Below, piece after piece: positions 17,350-26,156 of a stretch of 64,000 nucleotides of DNA. The translations under genes and the position numbers were made by a program. The DNA is from Halosolutus halophilus (GTDB taxonomy: Archaea; Halobacteriota; Halobacteria; Halobacteriales; Natrialbaceae). The DNA is taken from the NCBI RefSeq assembly GCF_022869805.1, contig NZ_CP094974.1:4340001-4404000 (forward strand), given 5' to 3'. Below the pieces are notes generated by a model. The model was not told the DNA's origin, made no database searches, and saw only the letters and a program-made list of their open reading frames with translations. Numbering within the stretch: the stretch's first letter is position 1; every line of letters begins with the position of its first letter.

Positions 17350-17772
17350 TCACCGGGTCGATCGGACGGTCCGTTCCTCGTCTTCGGGCGCGTCGGCGCG
17401 CCGCGAGAGGGCGACGACGGTCAGGTAGAGCACGCCCAGCAGCCGGGCCGCGGGTTCGATCCACGGCTTCAACTCGAGGTCGTCGGTGTTCTCGTAGACG
17501 AGATGCTGGCTGAGCGTGATGATCGGACGTGGCAGGAGCGCGAGCACGACCCCGGTGACCCCGAGCAGGACGCTGACGATCGTCGAGCCCCGCCGACCGC
17601 GAGCGAGCAGCCAGACGAACACCAGTCCCTCGAGGCGGGCCCCCCAGAGCGCCCACGGGCGAAACTGGGCTTCCGACGGATTCGCGAGCCCGATCCGCTC
17701 GCAGGCGTCGATGACCGGTCGGGGCTTCGCGACCTCGACGATCCCGAAGGCGATCAACAGTTGGCGCAGCAT
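17350..17772 (-). CDS. Integral membrane protein of unknown function
   Basis: A 140-residue protein starting at the ATG at 17772. Hydrophobic segments are LLIAFGIVEVA at the N-terminus, then ALWGARLEGLVFVWLLARG, STIVSVLLGVTGVVLALLP and ARLLGVLYLTVVALSRR, with an acidic region LVYENTDDLELKPWIEP between them. The C-terminus is acidic and disordered. It is divergent from the type 2 IPP isomerase gene, with 121 bases between the two starts that hold both promoters. I do not recognise a characterised homologue. Confidence 0.78.
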   Translation of the reverse strand: MLRQLLIAFGIVEVAKPRPVIDACERIGLANPSEAQFRPWALWGARLEGLVFVWLLARGRRGSTIVSVLLGVTGVVLALLPRPIITLSQHLVYENTDDLELKPWIEPAARLLGVLYLTVVALSRRADAPEDEERTVRSTR

Positions 17773-17893
17773 ACGCGAGCTACGGCGTCGATCGGCAAAA
17801 ACGCGATCCTCCGTTCCAGCGATCGCGTCTCCGGCCGGATCGAATGGACACCTTTTCAACGGGTTCAGCCGATCGTTCCGGTAGAGCGATTCG

Positions 17894-18958
17894 ATGCCCG
17901 AGACAGCCGATCGCAAAGACGACCACATTCGCATCATCGAAGAAGAAGACGTCGAGACGTCGGGAACCGGCTTCGCCGACGTCAACCTCGTCCACGAGGC
18001 GCTTCCCGAGATCCATCGCGACGAGATCGACACCACGACGACCCTGTTCGGCCACGAACTGGCCGCGCCGATCGTCATCGAGAGCATGACCGGCGGCCAC
18101 CCCAGCACGACGAAACTCAACCGGGCGCTCGCCGAAGCCGCCCAGCGGACGGGCGTCGCGATGGGCGTCGGGAGCCAGCGGGCCGGCCTCGAACTGGACG
18201 ACGAGGACCTCCTCGAGTCCTACACGATCGTCCGGGACGTCGCCCCCGACGCCTTTCTCTACGGCAACGTCGGCGCGGCCCAGCTCCTCGAGTACGACGT
18301 CGCCGACGTCGAGGAGGCTGTCGAGATGATCGACGCCGACGCGATGGCGATCCACCTCAACTTCCTGCAGGAGGCGGTCCAGCCGGAGGGCGACGTCGAC
18401 GCCCGCGGCTGTCTGGCCGAAATCGAGCGGGTCGCGGACGCGCTCTCGGTGCCCGTGATCGTCAAGGAGACCGGCAACGGCATCTCGCGGTCGACGGCGA
18501 AGCGACTCGCCGACGCCGGCGTCGACGCGATCGACGTCGCCGGCAAGGGCGGCACGACGTGGTCGGGGATCGAGTCCTACCGGGCGGCCGCCGTCGGCGC
18601 CGACAGACAGGAACACGTCGGCAGGCGATTCCGCGCGTGGGGGATTCCGACCGCGGTCAGCACGCTCGAGGCGGGCGCAGTCCACGATTGCGTCATCGCG
18701 AGCGGCGGGGTTCGATCGGGACTCGACGTCGCGAAGGCGATCGCACTCGGCGCGCGAGCGGGCGGTCTCGCGAAGCCGTTTCTCGGGCCAGCGGGCCAGG
18801 GAACGGACGCGGTCGTCGACCTGATCGAGACGCTCACGCTCGAACTCAGGACCGCAATGTTCGTGACGGGATCGGCGTCGGTTACCGACCTCCGGGCGGT
18901 CGACCCCGTCGTCCTGGGTCGAACCCGGCGGTACCTCGACGAACGCGGATCGCGGTAG
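17894..18958 (+). CDS. fni: Type 2 isopentenyl-diphosphate delta-isomerase (FMN-dependent)
   Basis: A 354-residue TIM-barrel flavoenzyme that interconverts IPP and DMAPP for isoprenoid lipid synthesis. Characteristic segments: RKDDHIRI at the N-terminus, [69 protein letters not shown] (FMN phosphate region) and [21 protein letters not shown]. Length and order fit the family fully. Archaea usually use this type instead of the zinc-dependent type 1. It has its own promoter in the divergent gap with the membrane-protein gene. Confidence 0.96.
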   Translation: MPETADRKDDHIRIIEEEDVETSGTGFADVNLVHEALPEIHRDEIDTTTTLFGHELAAPIVIESMTGGHPSTTKLNRALAEAAQRTGVAMGVGSQRAGLELDDEDLLESYTIVRDVAPDAFLYGNVGAAQLLEYDVADVEEAVEMIDADAMAIHLNFLQEAVQPEGDVDARGCLAEIERVADALSVPVIVKETGNGISRSTAKRLADAGVDAIDVAGKGGTTWSGIESYRAAAVGADRQEHVGRRFRAWGIPTAVSTLEAGAVHDCVIASGGVRSGLDVAKAIALGARAGGLAKPFLGPAGQGTDAVVDLIETLTLELRTAMFVTGSASVTDLRAVDPVVLGRTRRYLDERGSR

Positions 18959-19074
18959 GGCTCCGGCGATCGACGCTTTTTCGACCGCGATCGGACCGGC
19001 ATTATCACTCGGAAAGGTTATTTGTTCCACAAAAGAACTTAATATACGGCACTACCTCGTGCGAGACGATAGAG

Positions 19075-19836
19075 ATGAGGGAGTCGCTCGATGGAGAGGA
19101 CGGCTCGGAGGGGTCCCGGGCCGACGAGGCGGACTCGATCGAGTCGGTGCTGGAGTCGGCGGAGGACACCGAAACGGTCGTCGAGAAACTCCGTGAGAGC
19201 GGCACCCGATATCACGTCTCGGAGTCGAACGTCGACGACGTTATCGACTCGATCGGGTCGACCGAGGACGGCGATACCGACCCGGATCCGTTCACCCTCG
19301 ACGGGGGACCGACGCGAACCGTCTCCTCGGAGGGAATCGACGAGGTGTTCGAGAAACTCGAGGCGGAAGTCGACGACCGCGACGAGGAGCCGATCGGGAC
19401 GTCGGCGACCACCGAACGGCGACCCGAGGACGGGGAGCCCTCACCGTTCGCCGCGGCCGCCGAAGAACCGGACTTCGAAGAACTGAAGCGGGAGTACGGG
19501 TCGCTGTCCGGTCGCCCGCCCGCGAAGACGGTCTCGGACGAGAGCGTCGACGACATTCTCGCGCTCGCCTCCGGCGACGACGGGCGGGCGACCGCGGACG
19601 GAGACGGCGAGACGGCCGATTCGGCGACGGCTCGGAGGTCGCCGTCGCGGCGGTCGCCTGCCGGTGGGTCGTCCGGCCAGGACGACGTCGCGAACGGGGC
19701 CGGCGATCGGTCGCCGAGCGGAACCGCCGTGGAGGCGATCCGGCCCGACGATCCGGAGGCGGCGATGACCTCGCTGCTCGACGACGCGGCGGCTCCCGAC
19801 AGATCAGAACCGGCAGACGAGTCGACCGGGGAGTAG
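19075..19836 (+). CDS. Highly acidic, disordered protein with four short helical repeats
   Basis: A 253-residue protein starting at the ATG at 19075. The TATA box TTAATATA (19039-19046) is about 30 bases upstream. Almost the whole chain is low-complexity acidic sequence. Four spaced blocks share the pattern S-x-x-[IV]-[DE]-x-[VI]-[LIF]: DSIESVLESA, SNVDDVIDSI, EGIDEVFEKL and ESVDDILALA. Three of these follow a T-V-S-[DE] or similar cap. This looks like a scaffold displaying short amphipathic helices. I do not recognise a family and assign no function. Confidence 0.75.
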   Translation: MRESLDGEDGSEGSRADEADSIESVLESAEDTETVVEKLRESGTRYHVSESNVDDVIDSIGSTEDGDTDPDPFTLDGGPTRTVSSEGIDEVFEKLEAEVDDRDEEPIGTSATTERRPEDGEPSPFAAAAEEPDFEELKREYGSLSGRPPAKTVSDESVDDILALASGDDGRATADGDGETADSATARRSPSRRSPAGGSSGQDDVANGAGDRSPSGTAVEAIRPDDPEAAMTSLLDDAAAPDRSEPADESTGE

Positions 19837-20038
19837 TTCGCCCGGGTTCTGTCTCGCTCGACTGGAACGACGCCATTTCTGCCGTCACTGTGCGATCTAC
19901 TTGCCCGGCAGCCGCCACGTACCGTCGCTGGCGCGTGCCCGGAACTGGTGTACGTGCCCGTCGGACCGGACTCACGGCTCACGGACACAGCCGCGGCTGG
20001 TCGCGTGGCGCCCGAAAAAATGGTGTACGTGGCGTACC

Positions 20039-20206
20039 TTACAGGTCGCGAGGCTGGACCGTCTTTCGGTCGTTCGCTTCGGCACGGCGGGCGGCGTCCT
20101 CGAGCAGCTCGTCGACTTCCTCGTCGAGTGCGTCGTAGAAATCCGAGGCGACGTTCTTGTCATCGAGCGCTTCCTTCACGGCGGCTTTGACGATAAGGTC
20201 TGCCAT
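20039..20206 (-). CDS. Single histone-fold protein (DUF1931-like), 55 residues
   Basis: A 55-residue protein. It starts MADLIVKAAVKEALDD and ends NDRKTVQPRDL, with a long central helix VASDFYDALDEEVDELLEDAARRAEA. The two-helix plus final T-V-x-x-x-D-L pattern is that of a histone fold, matching a small haloarchaeal family related to DUF1931. A very strong TATA (TTTTTATATGG, complement of about 20230-20240) is 27 bases upstream, so it is leaderless and probably highly expressed. The acidic charge argues against simple DNA wrapping. Confidence 0.88.
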   Translation of the reverse strand: MADLIVKAAVKEALDDKNVASDFYDALDEEVDELLEDAARRAEANDRKTVQPRDL

Positions 20207-20485
20207 ACGATTTACCCGTTTCCCTTACCCCCATATAAAAACTTTGGTTACACACCGAAATACGGTGGCTGCAGCCCCCAATTCGTCCGTTTCGGAACGT
20301 GGGGCCACCGGAAAGTATATGTCGGATGAGCTTCTATCCGCGCGATCGGCCCGCCGATCGGGTGAAATCTGGCTCGCGCGCGGTCCTACGGTCGGTCGCG
20401 CGCGGTTCGGTTGCGTCGCTCGCGCGGGTCGAACCGTGGCCGATCGGGTCGACGGATTCGAGTACGTGCACCCCCGACACCGAGT

Positions 20486-21244
20486 ATGCGCGAACTCCTC
20501 GAGGCCGTCGCCGACGGCTCGCTGTCGCCGGCCGAGGCCGAAGCCGAGCTCAACGGGTACGTCACCGGCGACGCGGGCCGGTTCGACGCGGCCCGACCGC
20601 AACGTCGGGGTATTCCCGAGGGCATCTTCGCGGCGGGGAAGTCGGCCGAACAGGTCGTCGCACTCGCCGAGACCGCACTCGAGACGACCGGGCGAGCGCT
20701 CGTCACTCGCGTCACCGATCGACAGGTCGCTGCGCTCGAGTCGGCGCTCGACGATTCCTTTCCGGACGCCACCATCGATCGGCGGAGTTCGACCCTCTAC
20801 GTACGGACGCCGGCGTACGAACCGCCGGCGCTCGACGCGACGATCGGGATCGCCACCGGCGGCACCGTCGACGGCCCGATCGCGGACGAGGCCGAACTCG
20901 TCTGTGAGGACGCCGGCGCGTCCGTCGACCGAGTCGACGACGTCGGCGTCGCCGCGCTCGACCGGATCCTGGACCAGCTCGATCGGCTTCGGGACGCGGA
21001 CGTGCTGATCGTCTGTGCCGGCCGTGAAGGGGCGTTACCTACCGTCGTCGCCGGACTCGTCGATACGCCGGTCATCGGCGTGCCCGTCTCGAGCGGGTAC
21101 GGTTTCGGCAGCGACGGCGAAGCCGCGCTGGCCGGGATGCTCCAGTCGTGTACGGTGCTGTCGGTGGTCAACGTCGACGCCGGCTTCGTCGCGGGCTCTC
21201 AGGCGGTTCTGATCGCGCGAGCGATCGACGACGCACGGGGCTAG
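20486..21244 (+). CDS. larB: Nickel-pincer cofactor biosynthesis protein LarB (NaMN carboxylase)
   Basis: A 252-residue protein starting at the ATG at 20486. The C-terminal half is an AIR-carboxylase (PurE-like) domain: [77 protein letters not shown]. The N-terminal 90 residues contain [21 protein letters not shown], a segment diagnostic of LarB versus PurE. LarB carboxylates and hydrolyses nicotinic acid adenine dinucleotide on the way to the nickel-pincer cofactor of lactate racemase-like enzymes. larC and larE are not in the window. Confidence 0.92.
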   Translation: MRELLEAVADGSLSPAEAEAELNGYVTGDAGRFDAARPQRRGIPEGIFAAGKSAEQVVALAETALETTGRALVTRVTDRQVAALESALDDSFPDATIDRRSSTLYVRTPAYEPPALDATIGIATGGTVDGPIADEAELVCEDAGASVDRVDDVGVAALDRILDQLDRLRDADVLIVCAGREGALPTVVAGLVDTPVIGVPVSSGYGFGSDGEAALAGMLQSCTVLSVVNVDAGFVAGSQAVLIARAIDDARG

Positions 21245-21267
21245 AGTGTCGAGACGAGAAAGATATG

Positions 21268-21354
21268 TTGTGGTACACAAAAATCCAAACGGCGTTTGGG
21301 AAAGACTTTTTAAATTCGTACTGGGTAGGTACGCATACCGGCTTGTGCCGGTAT
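21268..21354 (+). promoter_or_regulatory. Promoter and leader with three consecutive inverted repeats
   Basis: Upstream of the small zinc-ribbon gene there are TTGTG-GTA-CACAA (21268-21280), CCAAAC-GGC-GTTTGG (21285-21299), a TATA box TTTTTAAATT (about 21307-21316) and ATACCGGC-TTGT-GCCGGTAT (21335-21354). All three repeats are perfect. The third lies after the likely transcription start and only four bases before the ATG at 21359, so it can form an RNA hairpin next to the start codon or act as an operator. Confidence 0.6.
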
Positions 21355-21358
21355 ACCC

Positions 21359-21508
21359 ATGCCCACATGTGACCACTGCGGCGCGCACGTTTCCGAGCGG
21401 TTCGCACGCGTCTTCGCCGACGAACGCGGGAAAATCCACGCGTGTACGAGTTGCTCGGCCAACGCAGGGATCGCAGAAGTCGCCAAAGAGCGCGCACGCG
21501 GGACCTGA
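21359..21508 (+). CDS. Small zinc-ribbon protein, 49 residues (DUF7563-like)
   Basis: A 49-residue protein. It begins [15 protein letters not shown] and continues [16 protein letters not shown], so four cysteines in two CxxC pairs (residues 4/7 and 29/32) form a zinc ribbon. The TATA box lies about 45 bases before the ATG, which gives a short leader rather than a leaderless start and places a hairpin just before the start codon. Similar proteins are widespread in haloarchaea; their function is unknown to me. Confidence 0.85.
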   Translation: MPTCDHCGAHVSERFARVFADERGKIHACTSCSANAGIAEVAKERARGT

Positions 21509-21590
21509 ACCCCTTCGAACCGCCTTCAAAGACCACGCGCCCCCATCGCAGACGAGTCGCTTTTTGTCCACCCGTTCGTATCGACGGCCG

Positions 21591-21857
21591 ATGGCAACGC
21601 GCCCCGTCGACGGCGACCACGTCGTCTACGTCCTCGAGTGTGCCGACGGTACCTTCTACACCGGCTACACGACCGACCTCGATCGACGGCTCGCCGAACA
21701 CAACGACGGCGCGGGCGCGAAGTACACCCGCGGTCGGACGCCGGTCGAACTCCGGCACGCGGAGCCCTTCGAGACGCGATCGGCGGCCATGTCCCGCGAG
21801 TACGAGATCAAACAGCTGACGCGAGCGGCGAAAGAGCGGCTGGTCGACGGCGACTAA
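21591..21857 (+). CDS. GIY-YIG nuclease superfamily protein (UPF0213/YhbQ-like)
   Basis: An 88-residue protein starting at the ATG at 21591. It contains a single GIY-YIG domain: [30 protein letters not shown], with Tyr pairs in YVL and FYTGYT and the catalytic Arg in DLDRRL, then [27 protein letters not shown] with the metal-binding Glu. Stand-alone proteins of this size match the YhbQ group, for which nuclease activity on DNA has been proposed. It follows the zinc-ribbon gene by 82 bases. Confidence 0.92.
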   Translation: MATRPVDGDHVVYVLECADGTFYTGYTTDLDRRLAEHNDGAGAKYTRGRTPVELRHAEPFETRSAAMSREYEIKQLTRAAKERLVDGD

Positions 21858-21881
21858 AACTGCCCGTGAACCGCCGGCGAT

Positions 21882-22478
21882 TCAATCATCGACTGCAGCT
21901 TCCGTCCGCGGCGAACTCACGTCCGGTTCGATGAACGCGTACTCGACGAGCATCCGGCCGAGTTCCTCGACGCGCTCCCGGAGGACCGGATCGCGAAAAC
22001 GGCGGCCGTCGATCGCGGCGGGATCGGCCTCGAACTTCTCGCGGGCGCTCCGGAGGCCGACCTGGTGGGGGAGGACCCAGCCGTGGACGCCGCGAACGGT
22101 GATCCGCAGGTGATCGAGCGTCGACCCGTAGCTGCCGCCGCCGGCGGTCGCCAGCAGGCCGACGGTCGTGTCCTCGTACTCGTCGAATCCGCAATAGTCG
22201 TGGAAGTTCTTCAGCGCGCCGGAGTACGAGCCGTGGTAGACCGGCGTCCCGAGCGCGACCGCGTCGGCCTCGCGAACGAGTCCGGTGACCGTCCCGGCGT
22301 CACCCTGCTCGTCGACGTCGGGATCGTAGACGGGGAGGTCGTACTCGCGCAGGTCGAGCAGTTGCGTTTCGGCACCGGCCTCGTCGGCGGCCGAGAGGAC
22401 GTACTGGAGGGCCGTCCGAGTGTAACTCTCCTCGCGGAGACTCCCGCTGACGGCGAGCACGGAGGGGATGTCGCTCAT
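21882..22478 (-). CDS. NAD(P)H-dependent FMN reductase
   Basis: A protein of about 198 residues. ATG 22478 is preferred because a TTTTTCGG box near 22502-22509 lies 27 bases upstream; ATG 22487 would add three residues. The flavodoxin-like fold is shown by VLAVSGSLREESYTRTAL (FMN phosphate loop), LLDLREYDLPVYDPD, LVREADAVALGTPVYHGSYSGALKNFHDY (conserved P-x-Y-x-x-S...LKN) and VGLLATAGGGSYG. It reduces FMN or quinones with NAD(P)H. It is divergent from the phosphosugar mutase gene. Confidence 0.92.
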   Translation of the reverse strand: MSDIPSVLAVSGSLREESYTRTALQYVLSAADEAGAETQLLDLREYDLPVYDPDVDEQGDAGTVTGLVREADAVALGTPVYHGSYSGALKNFHDYCGFDEYEDTTVGLLATAGGGSYGSTLDHLRITVRGVHGWVLPHQVGLRSAREKFEADPAAIDGRRFRDPVLRERVEELGRMLVEYAFIEPDVSSPRTEAAVDD

Positions 22479-22660
22479 ATCGGTCATGGAGGCCGCTATC
22501 CGAAAAACGTCACGGGCTCCGTACGTCGGGTGTCTCGATCGGCGCTCGATCGTCTCGTGGTGGCCGTGCTCGGTCGGGACCGCGATCGAGGTCCGGGTTT
22601 CGGTCGCGGATACCAGCATACCAGCGCCGCCTTTTTCGCGGCAGGCGATGACGAACGCGT

Positions 22661-24058
22661 ATGGACGTGATCTCGTTCGGGACCGACGGCTGGCGGGCAC
22701 CTCTCGAAACGTTCACCGCACCGCGCGTGCGCATGGTCGGGCAAGCGGTCGCCTCGTACCTGCGAGACGAGGATCTCGATGGACCCGTGGCGATCGGGTA
22801 CGACGCCCGCGAGAGTTCCCGCGGCTTCGCGGAGGAACTCTCGCGCGTGCTCTGTGCGAACGGGTTCGACGTGCTCCTCCCGGAGCGCGATCGGCCGACG
22901 CCGCTGTTCGCCCACGCCATCGTCGAGCGCGACCTGGCCGGCGCGCTCGTGATCACCGCCTCGCACAACCCGCCGGAGTACAACGGCGTGAAGTTCATCC
23001 CCGACGACGGCGCACCTGCGCTGCCCGAGGTGACCGACGCGATCGCCGATCGACTCGCTGATCCCGACCCGCTCCCCGAGGACGAGCACGGTACGGCCCG
23101 GCCGGTCGACTTCGTCACCCCACACGCCGACGCCGCGATCGACCTCGTCGCGGAGATCACGGGGGACGCCGACCTCTCCGACGCCGACCTGACGATCGCC
23201 TACGACGCCATGCACGGCAGCGGCCGGGACACTACGGACGCGCTGCTCGAACGCGCGGGCGCGACCGTCGAGCGGATGCGCTGTGACCGGGACTCCGACT
23301 TCGGCGGCGGGGCACCCGAACCCGCACCCGAGAACCTCACAGCACTCCGGGATCGCGTGACTGGGGCCGGCGACATCGGCCTCGGAATCGCCAACGACGG
23401 CGACGCCGATCGAATCGCCATCGTCACTCCCGATCGGGGATATCTCGACGAGAACCTCTTTTTCGCCGCGCTGTACGACTACCTGCTCGAGAGCGAGTCC
23501 GGCCCCGCGGTCCGATCGGTCTCGACGACGTACCTGATCGATCGGGTCGCCGAGGCCCACGAGGAGGCCGTTCACGAGGTGCCGGTCGGCTTCAAGTGGG
23601 TCGCGCAGGCGATGGCCGACCACGACGCGCTGATCGGCGGCGAGGAGTCGGGCGGGTTCACCGTCCGGGGCCACGTCCGCGAGAAGGACGGCGTCCTGCT
23701 CGCACTGCTCGCGGCGACCATGCACGCCGCGGAGCCGGTAGACGATCGGGTCGATCGGCTCCTCGCGGAGCACGGGACCGTCGTCCAGGACAAGATCAGC
23801 GTCGACTGTCCCGACGACCGGAAGGAGCGGGTGCTCGCCGATCTCGAGGACGAGATTCCCGAGGCCGTGGCGGGGACCGACGTCGAAGACGTGAACACGG
23901 CCGACGGGTTCAAACTCCTGCTCGCGGACGGCTCGTGGGTGCTCATCCGGCCCAGCGGCACCGAACCCGTGTTGCGGGTCTACGCCGAGGCGACCGACGA
24001 GGAGCGGGTCCGGCGGTTGCTCGATGCGGGCGAGGAACTGGTCGAACCGCTGATCTGA
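22661..24058 (+). CDS. Phosphoglucomutase/phosphomannomutase/phosphoglucosamine mutase family
   Basis: A 465-residue alpha-D-phosphohexomutase. The phosphoserine loop is TASHNP (99-104, Ser101), the metal loop is DGDADR (246-251), the sugar loop GGEESGG is at 326-332, and the C-terminal phosphate loop is RPSGTEPVLRVYAEA. All four domains are present, so it should be active. It interconverts hexose 1- and 6-phosphates for glycan or nucleotide-sugar synthesis. Archaeal members act on glucose, mannose or glucosamine phosphates, and motif differences here do not let me choose. There is no partner gene next to it. Confidence 0.93.
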   Translation: MDVISFGTDGWRAPLETFTAPRVRMVGQAVASYLRDEDLDGPVAIGYDARESSRGFAEELSRVLCANGFDVLLPERDRPTPLFAHAIVERDLAGALVITASHNPPEYNGVKFIPDDGAPALPEVTDAIADRLADPDPLPEDEHGTARPVDFVTPHADAAIDLVAEITGDADLSDADLTIAYDAMHGSGRDTTDALLERAGATVERMRCDRDSDFGGGAPEPAPENLTALRDRVTGAGDIGLGIANDGDADRIAIVTPDRGYLDENLFFAALYDYLLESESGPAVRSVSTTYLIDRVAEAHEEAVHEVPVGFKWVAQAMADHDALIGGEESGGFTVRGHVREKDGVLLALLAATMHAAEPVDDRVDRLLAEHGTVVQDKISVDCPDDRKERVLADLEDEIPEAVAGTDVEDVNTADGFKLLLADGSWVLIRPSGTEPVLRVYAEATDEERVRRLLDAGEELVEPLI

Positions 24059-24147
24059 CCGGTGTGTGACTGATCGTCACACTCGACTCGCCCCGGGTTG
24101 CGTACTCCGGGCCCCCCTTTACCCACGTCGGACCCGAGTATCCGGAT

Positions 24148-24516
24148 ATGAGTGGACGGAACGAGGACGCGGCCTACACCGAACTGACGCCCGACTCGTG
24201 GCACCAGAACGACGAGGGCAACTACTACATCGACTGTCCGGAGTGTGGCTCTGCGGCCACGCTGATGAACGTCGTCAAACACGGCCGCTGTAACGGCTAC
24301 CTCGACCAGCAGGAGGACGAGACCGAACTCGACGAGGAAGACATGACCTGCACGGCGAAACTCTGGTTCGAACTCGGCTACACTTCCGATCCCGACCCGT
24401 CAGCGACGGGGTCGGACGCCGAGCAGTCTTCGGAGAGCGTCACGACGGGCGAGGGCGTCCCGGCGTCTGACCAGCCGCCGGGCACGGACGGGACGGTCAG
24501 CGACGAACAGCAGTAA
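24148..24516 (+). CDS. Putative zinc-binding haloarchaeal protein
   Basis: A 122-residue acidic protein. An N-terminal zinc-binding module contains IDCPECGSAATLMNVVKHGRCNGYLD, then MTCTAKLWFELGY, giving Cys in CPEC, one in RCNG and one in TCTA. The C-terminal 50 residues are disordered Ser/Asp/Gly. It resembles a haloarchaeal family (possibly DUF7837) of unknown function. It is transcribed in the same direction as the mutase, 89 bases downstream, and is convergent with cysE. Confidence 0.82.
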   Translation: MSGRNEDAAYTELTPDSWHQNDEGNYYIDCPECGSAATLMNVVKHGRCNGYLDQQEDETELDEEDMTCTAKLWFELGYTSDPDPSATGSDAEQSSESVTTGEGVPASDQPPGTDGTVSDEQQ

Positions 24517-24552
24517 AACGTCCCCTCGAACCCCGCCGAGCGCCCCGTCTTC

Positions 24553-25062
24553 TCAGTCGACCCGCGTCGCCGGGACGCCGGCGACCGTCGCCCCTGCCTC
24601 GACGTCCTTGCTGACGACCGATCCCGCACCGACGACCGCGTCTTCGCCGATCGTGATATCTCCCAGGAGCGTCGCGTTCGCACCGATCTGGACCCCGTCC
24701 TCGATCGTGGGGTGGCGCTTGATCGGCTCGTTCGTGTCGCCGCCGAGCGTGACGCCGTGGTACATGTGTACGTCGTCGCCGATCTCGGCCGTCTCGCCGA
24801 TGACGACGCCCATCCCGTGATCGATCGTCACGCGCCGGCCGATCGACGCGGCGGGGTGAATCTCGACGCCGGTCAGCCATTGCACGACGTGCGAGAGCAG
24901 CCGTGCGGTGAGTCGGAAGTCCCGGTTCCAGAGCCGATGTACGATGCGGTGGCTCCAGACGGCGTGAAGCCCGGGATAGCACAGCAGGACCTCGAGCCAC
25001 CCCTTCGCGGCCGGGTCGCGATCGAGCATCGCCGCGATATCCTCGCGAAGCCGTCCGATCAT
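24553..25062 (-). CDS. cysE: Serine O-acetyltransferase
   Basis: A 169-residue left-handed beta-helix acetyltransferase that makes O-acetylserine for cysteine synthesis. It starts [40 protein letters not shown] and continues with hexapeptide repeats: [43 protein letters not shown], with the conserved [11 protein letters not shown] active-site segment. It lacks the long N-terminal domain of E. coli CysE, as short bacterial and archaeal forms do. The ATG at 25062 overlaps the stop of a 48-codon upstream frame. Confidence 0.94.
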   Translation of the reverse strand: MIGRLREDIAAMLDRDPAAKGWLEVLLCYPGLHAVWSHRIVHRLWNRDFRLTARLLSHVVQWLTGVEIHPAASIGRRVTIDHGMGVVIGETAEIGDDVHMYHGVTLGGDTNEPIKRHPTIEDGVQIGANATLLGDITIGEDAVVGAGSVVSKDVEAGATVAGVPATRVD

Positions 25063-25205
25063 CGGTGTTCGTGGCCGGCCGCCGGGGTCCGATCGGTCCG
25101 CGTGACTGCCACCGAACGCCGGTCCAGCACCGACGGCCGACAACCGGCCACAGCGTGGCGGGATCGGTTCCTGTCGATGCACGCGGAATGGCCGGATCGT
25201 ACCAT
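25059..25205 (-). CDS. Possible leaderless upstream ORF overlapping the cysE start (48 codons)
   Basis: From the ATG at 25205, a 48-codon frame with [15 protein letters not shown] at its start ends in a TGA at 25059-25061 that overlaps the cysE ATG as ATGA. A TTTTTATG box (complement of 25231-25237) lies 27 bases upstream, so this ATG would be the first codon of the transcript. The peptide is rich in Arg and His with two Cys, unlike typical haloarchaeal proteins, so it may be a regulatory leader rather than a functional protein, or chance. Confidence 0.35.
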   Translation of the reverse strand: MVRSGHSACIDRNRSRHAVAGCRPSVLDRRSVAVTRTDRTPAAGHEHR

Positions 25206-25223
25206 AATTGACAGTACTGGTAC
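25199..25223. promoter_or_regulatory. Inverted repeat GTACCA-N13-TGGTAC at the cysE transcription start
   Basis: The two 6-base arms (25199-25204 and 25218-25223) are perfect complements and flank the predicted start site near 25207 downstream of the TATA box at 25231-25237. The position suits a repressor operator for the cysE unit. Confidence 0.45.
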
Positions 25224-25244
25224 GGATATCATAAAAAGGGTCGC

Positions 25245-25910
25245 TTACTGCCCGCGGGCGAGTCGGCTCCCGATCCGATCGGGCAGGCCGGCCTCGGCGA
25301 CGGCTTTCCGGACGGCGTCGATATCGTACTCGACGCGGTGGGTCTCGACGGTCAGGGCGTCCAGGTCGACGACGGCGTAGGCCGCCCGCGGATCGCCGTC
25401 GCGTGGCTGCCCGACGCTTCCGGGGTTGACCACGATCCCGTCGGCGTACCGTTCGACGTGCTGGACGTGGGTGTGGCCGAGCACGAGGACGTCCTCGTCG
25501 CCGAGCAGCCGGGCCGAGAACTCGTGCGGCCGGGTGTACCGCGTGTACCGATCGGGGTCGTCGGGGTGGCCGTGGACGACTTTGAGCCGCCCGTCGTACT
25601 CGCGTCGCTCGAGGGGCAGGTCGGCGAGCCACGCGCGCTGGTCGTCCGAGAGTTGCTCCCGTGCGTGTTCGACCCCCGCCTGGGCCATCCGGTTGAAGCG
25701 GAACGCGGACCCCTCGACGGCGGCGTCGTGGTTTCCCATCACCGTCGGCACCGCCCGTTCGCGGAGTTCGGCGACGCACTCCCCGGGCCAGGGGTTGTAG
25801 CCGACCACGTCGCCCGCACAGACCAGTCCGTCCACCGGCGGCATGGCGTCGAGGACGGTCTCGAGGGCGACCCGGTTCCCGTGAATGTCGGAGACAAGCC
25901 CGATCTTCAT
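25245..25910 (-). CDS. Calcineurin-type metallophosphoesterase (YfcE-like)
   Basis: A 221-residue phosphoesterase starting at the ATG at 25910. The metal ligands are in order: SDIHGN (Asp8, His10), [15 protein letters not shown] (GD at 33-34), MGNHDAAV (GNH at 59-61), KVVHGHP and [10 protein letters not shown]. The following [24 protein letters not shown] is the family's conserved C-terminal strand pair. It hydrolyses phosphodiesters or phosphomonoesters with two metal ions; the natural substrate is unknown. It is the gene upstream of the cysE promoter on the same strand. Confidence 0.92.
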   Translation of the reverse strand: MKIGLVSDIHGNRVALETVLDAMPPVDGLVCAGDVVGYNPWPGECVAELRERAVPTVMGNHDAAVEGSAFRFNRMAQAGVEHAREQLSDDQRAWLADLPLERREYDGRLKVVHGHPDDPDRYTRYTRPHEFSARLLGDEDVLVLGHTHVQHVERYADGIVVNPGSVGQPRDGDPRAAYAVVDLDALTVETHRVEYDIDAVRKAVAEAGLPDRIGSRLARGQ

Positions 25911-26156
25911 ACGGACGGCTAACAGGTGCCAGCGATTTGTAGGTTGCCCGCGATCGATGTCGCCCCGTCGAACGCGCCCCACAGTCGGTGTCACAAGCGT
26001 TAGCACCACACCATCCGGAACGCTCCGGACAACCCGGACGGCAGTCCCGATATCCGACGCGGGGATTCCGATCCGGGATCCGTCGATAATCGCGGCTGTG
26101 GTCCTACCGATTTCCGGCATCCGATCCCTTTTTGGACAGATCTACGTTCCTAGTGT

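Noticed and set aside
24553-25779. Extended 408-codon version of cysE reaching into the phosphoesterase gene
   Set aside because: The upstream part is Arg-rich antisense-like sequence; serine acetyltransferases of this type start at MIGRLREDI, so ATG 25062 is used.
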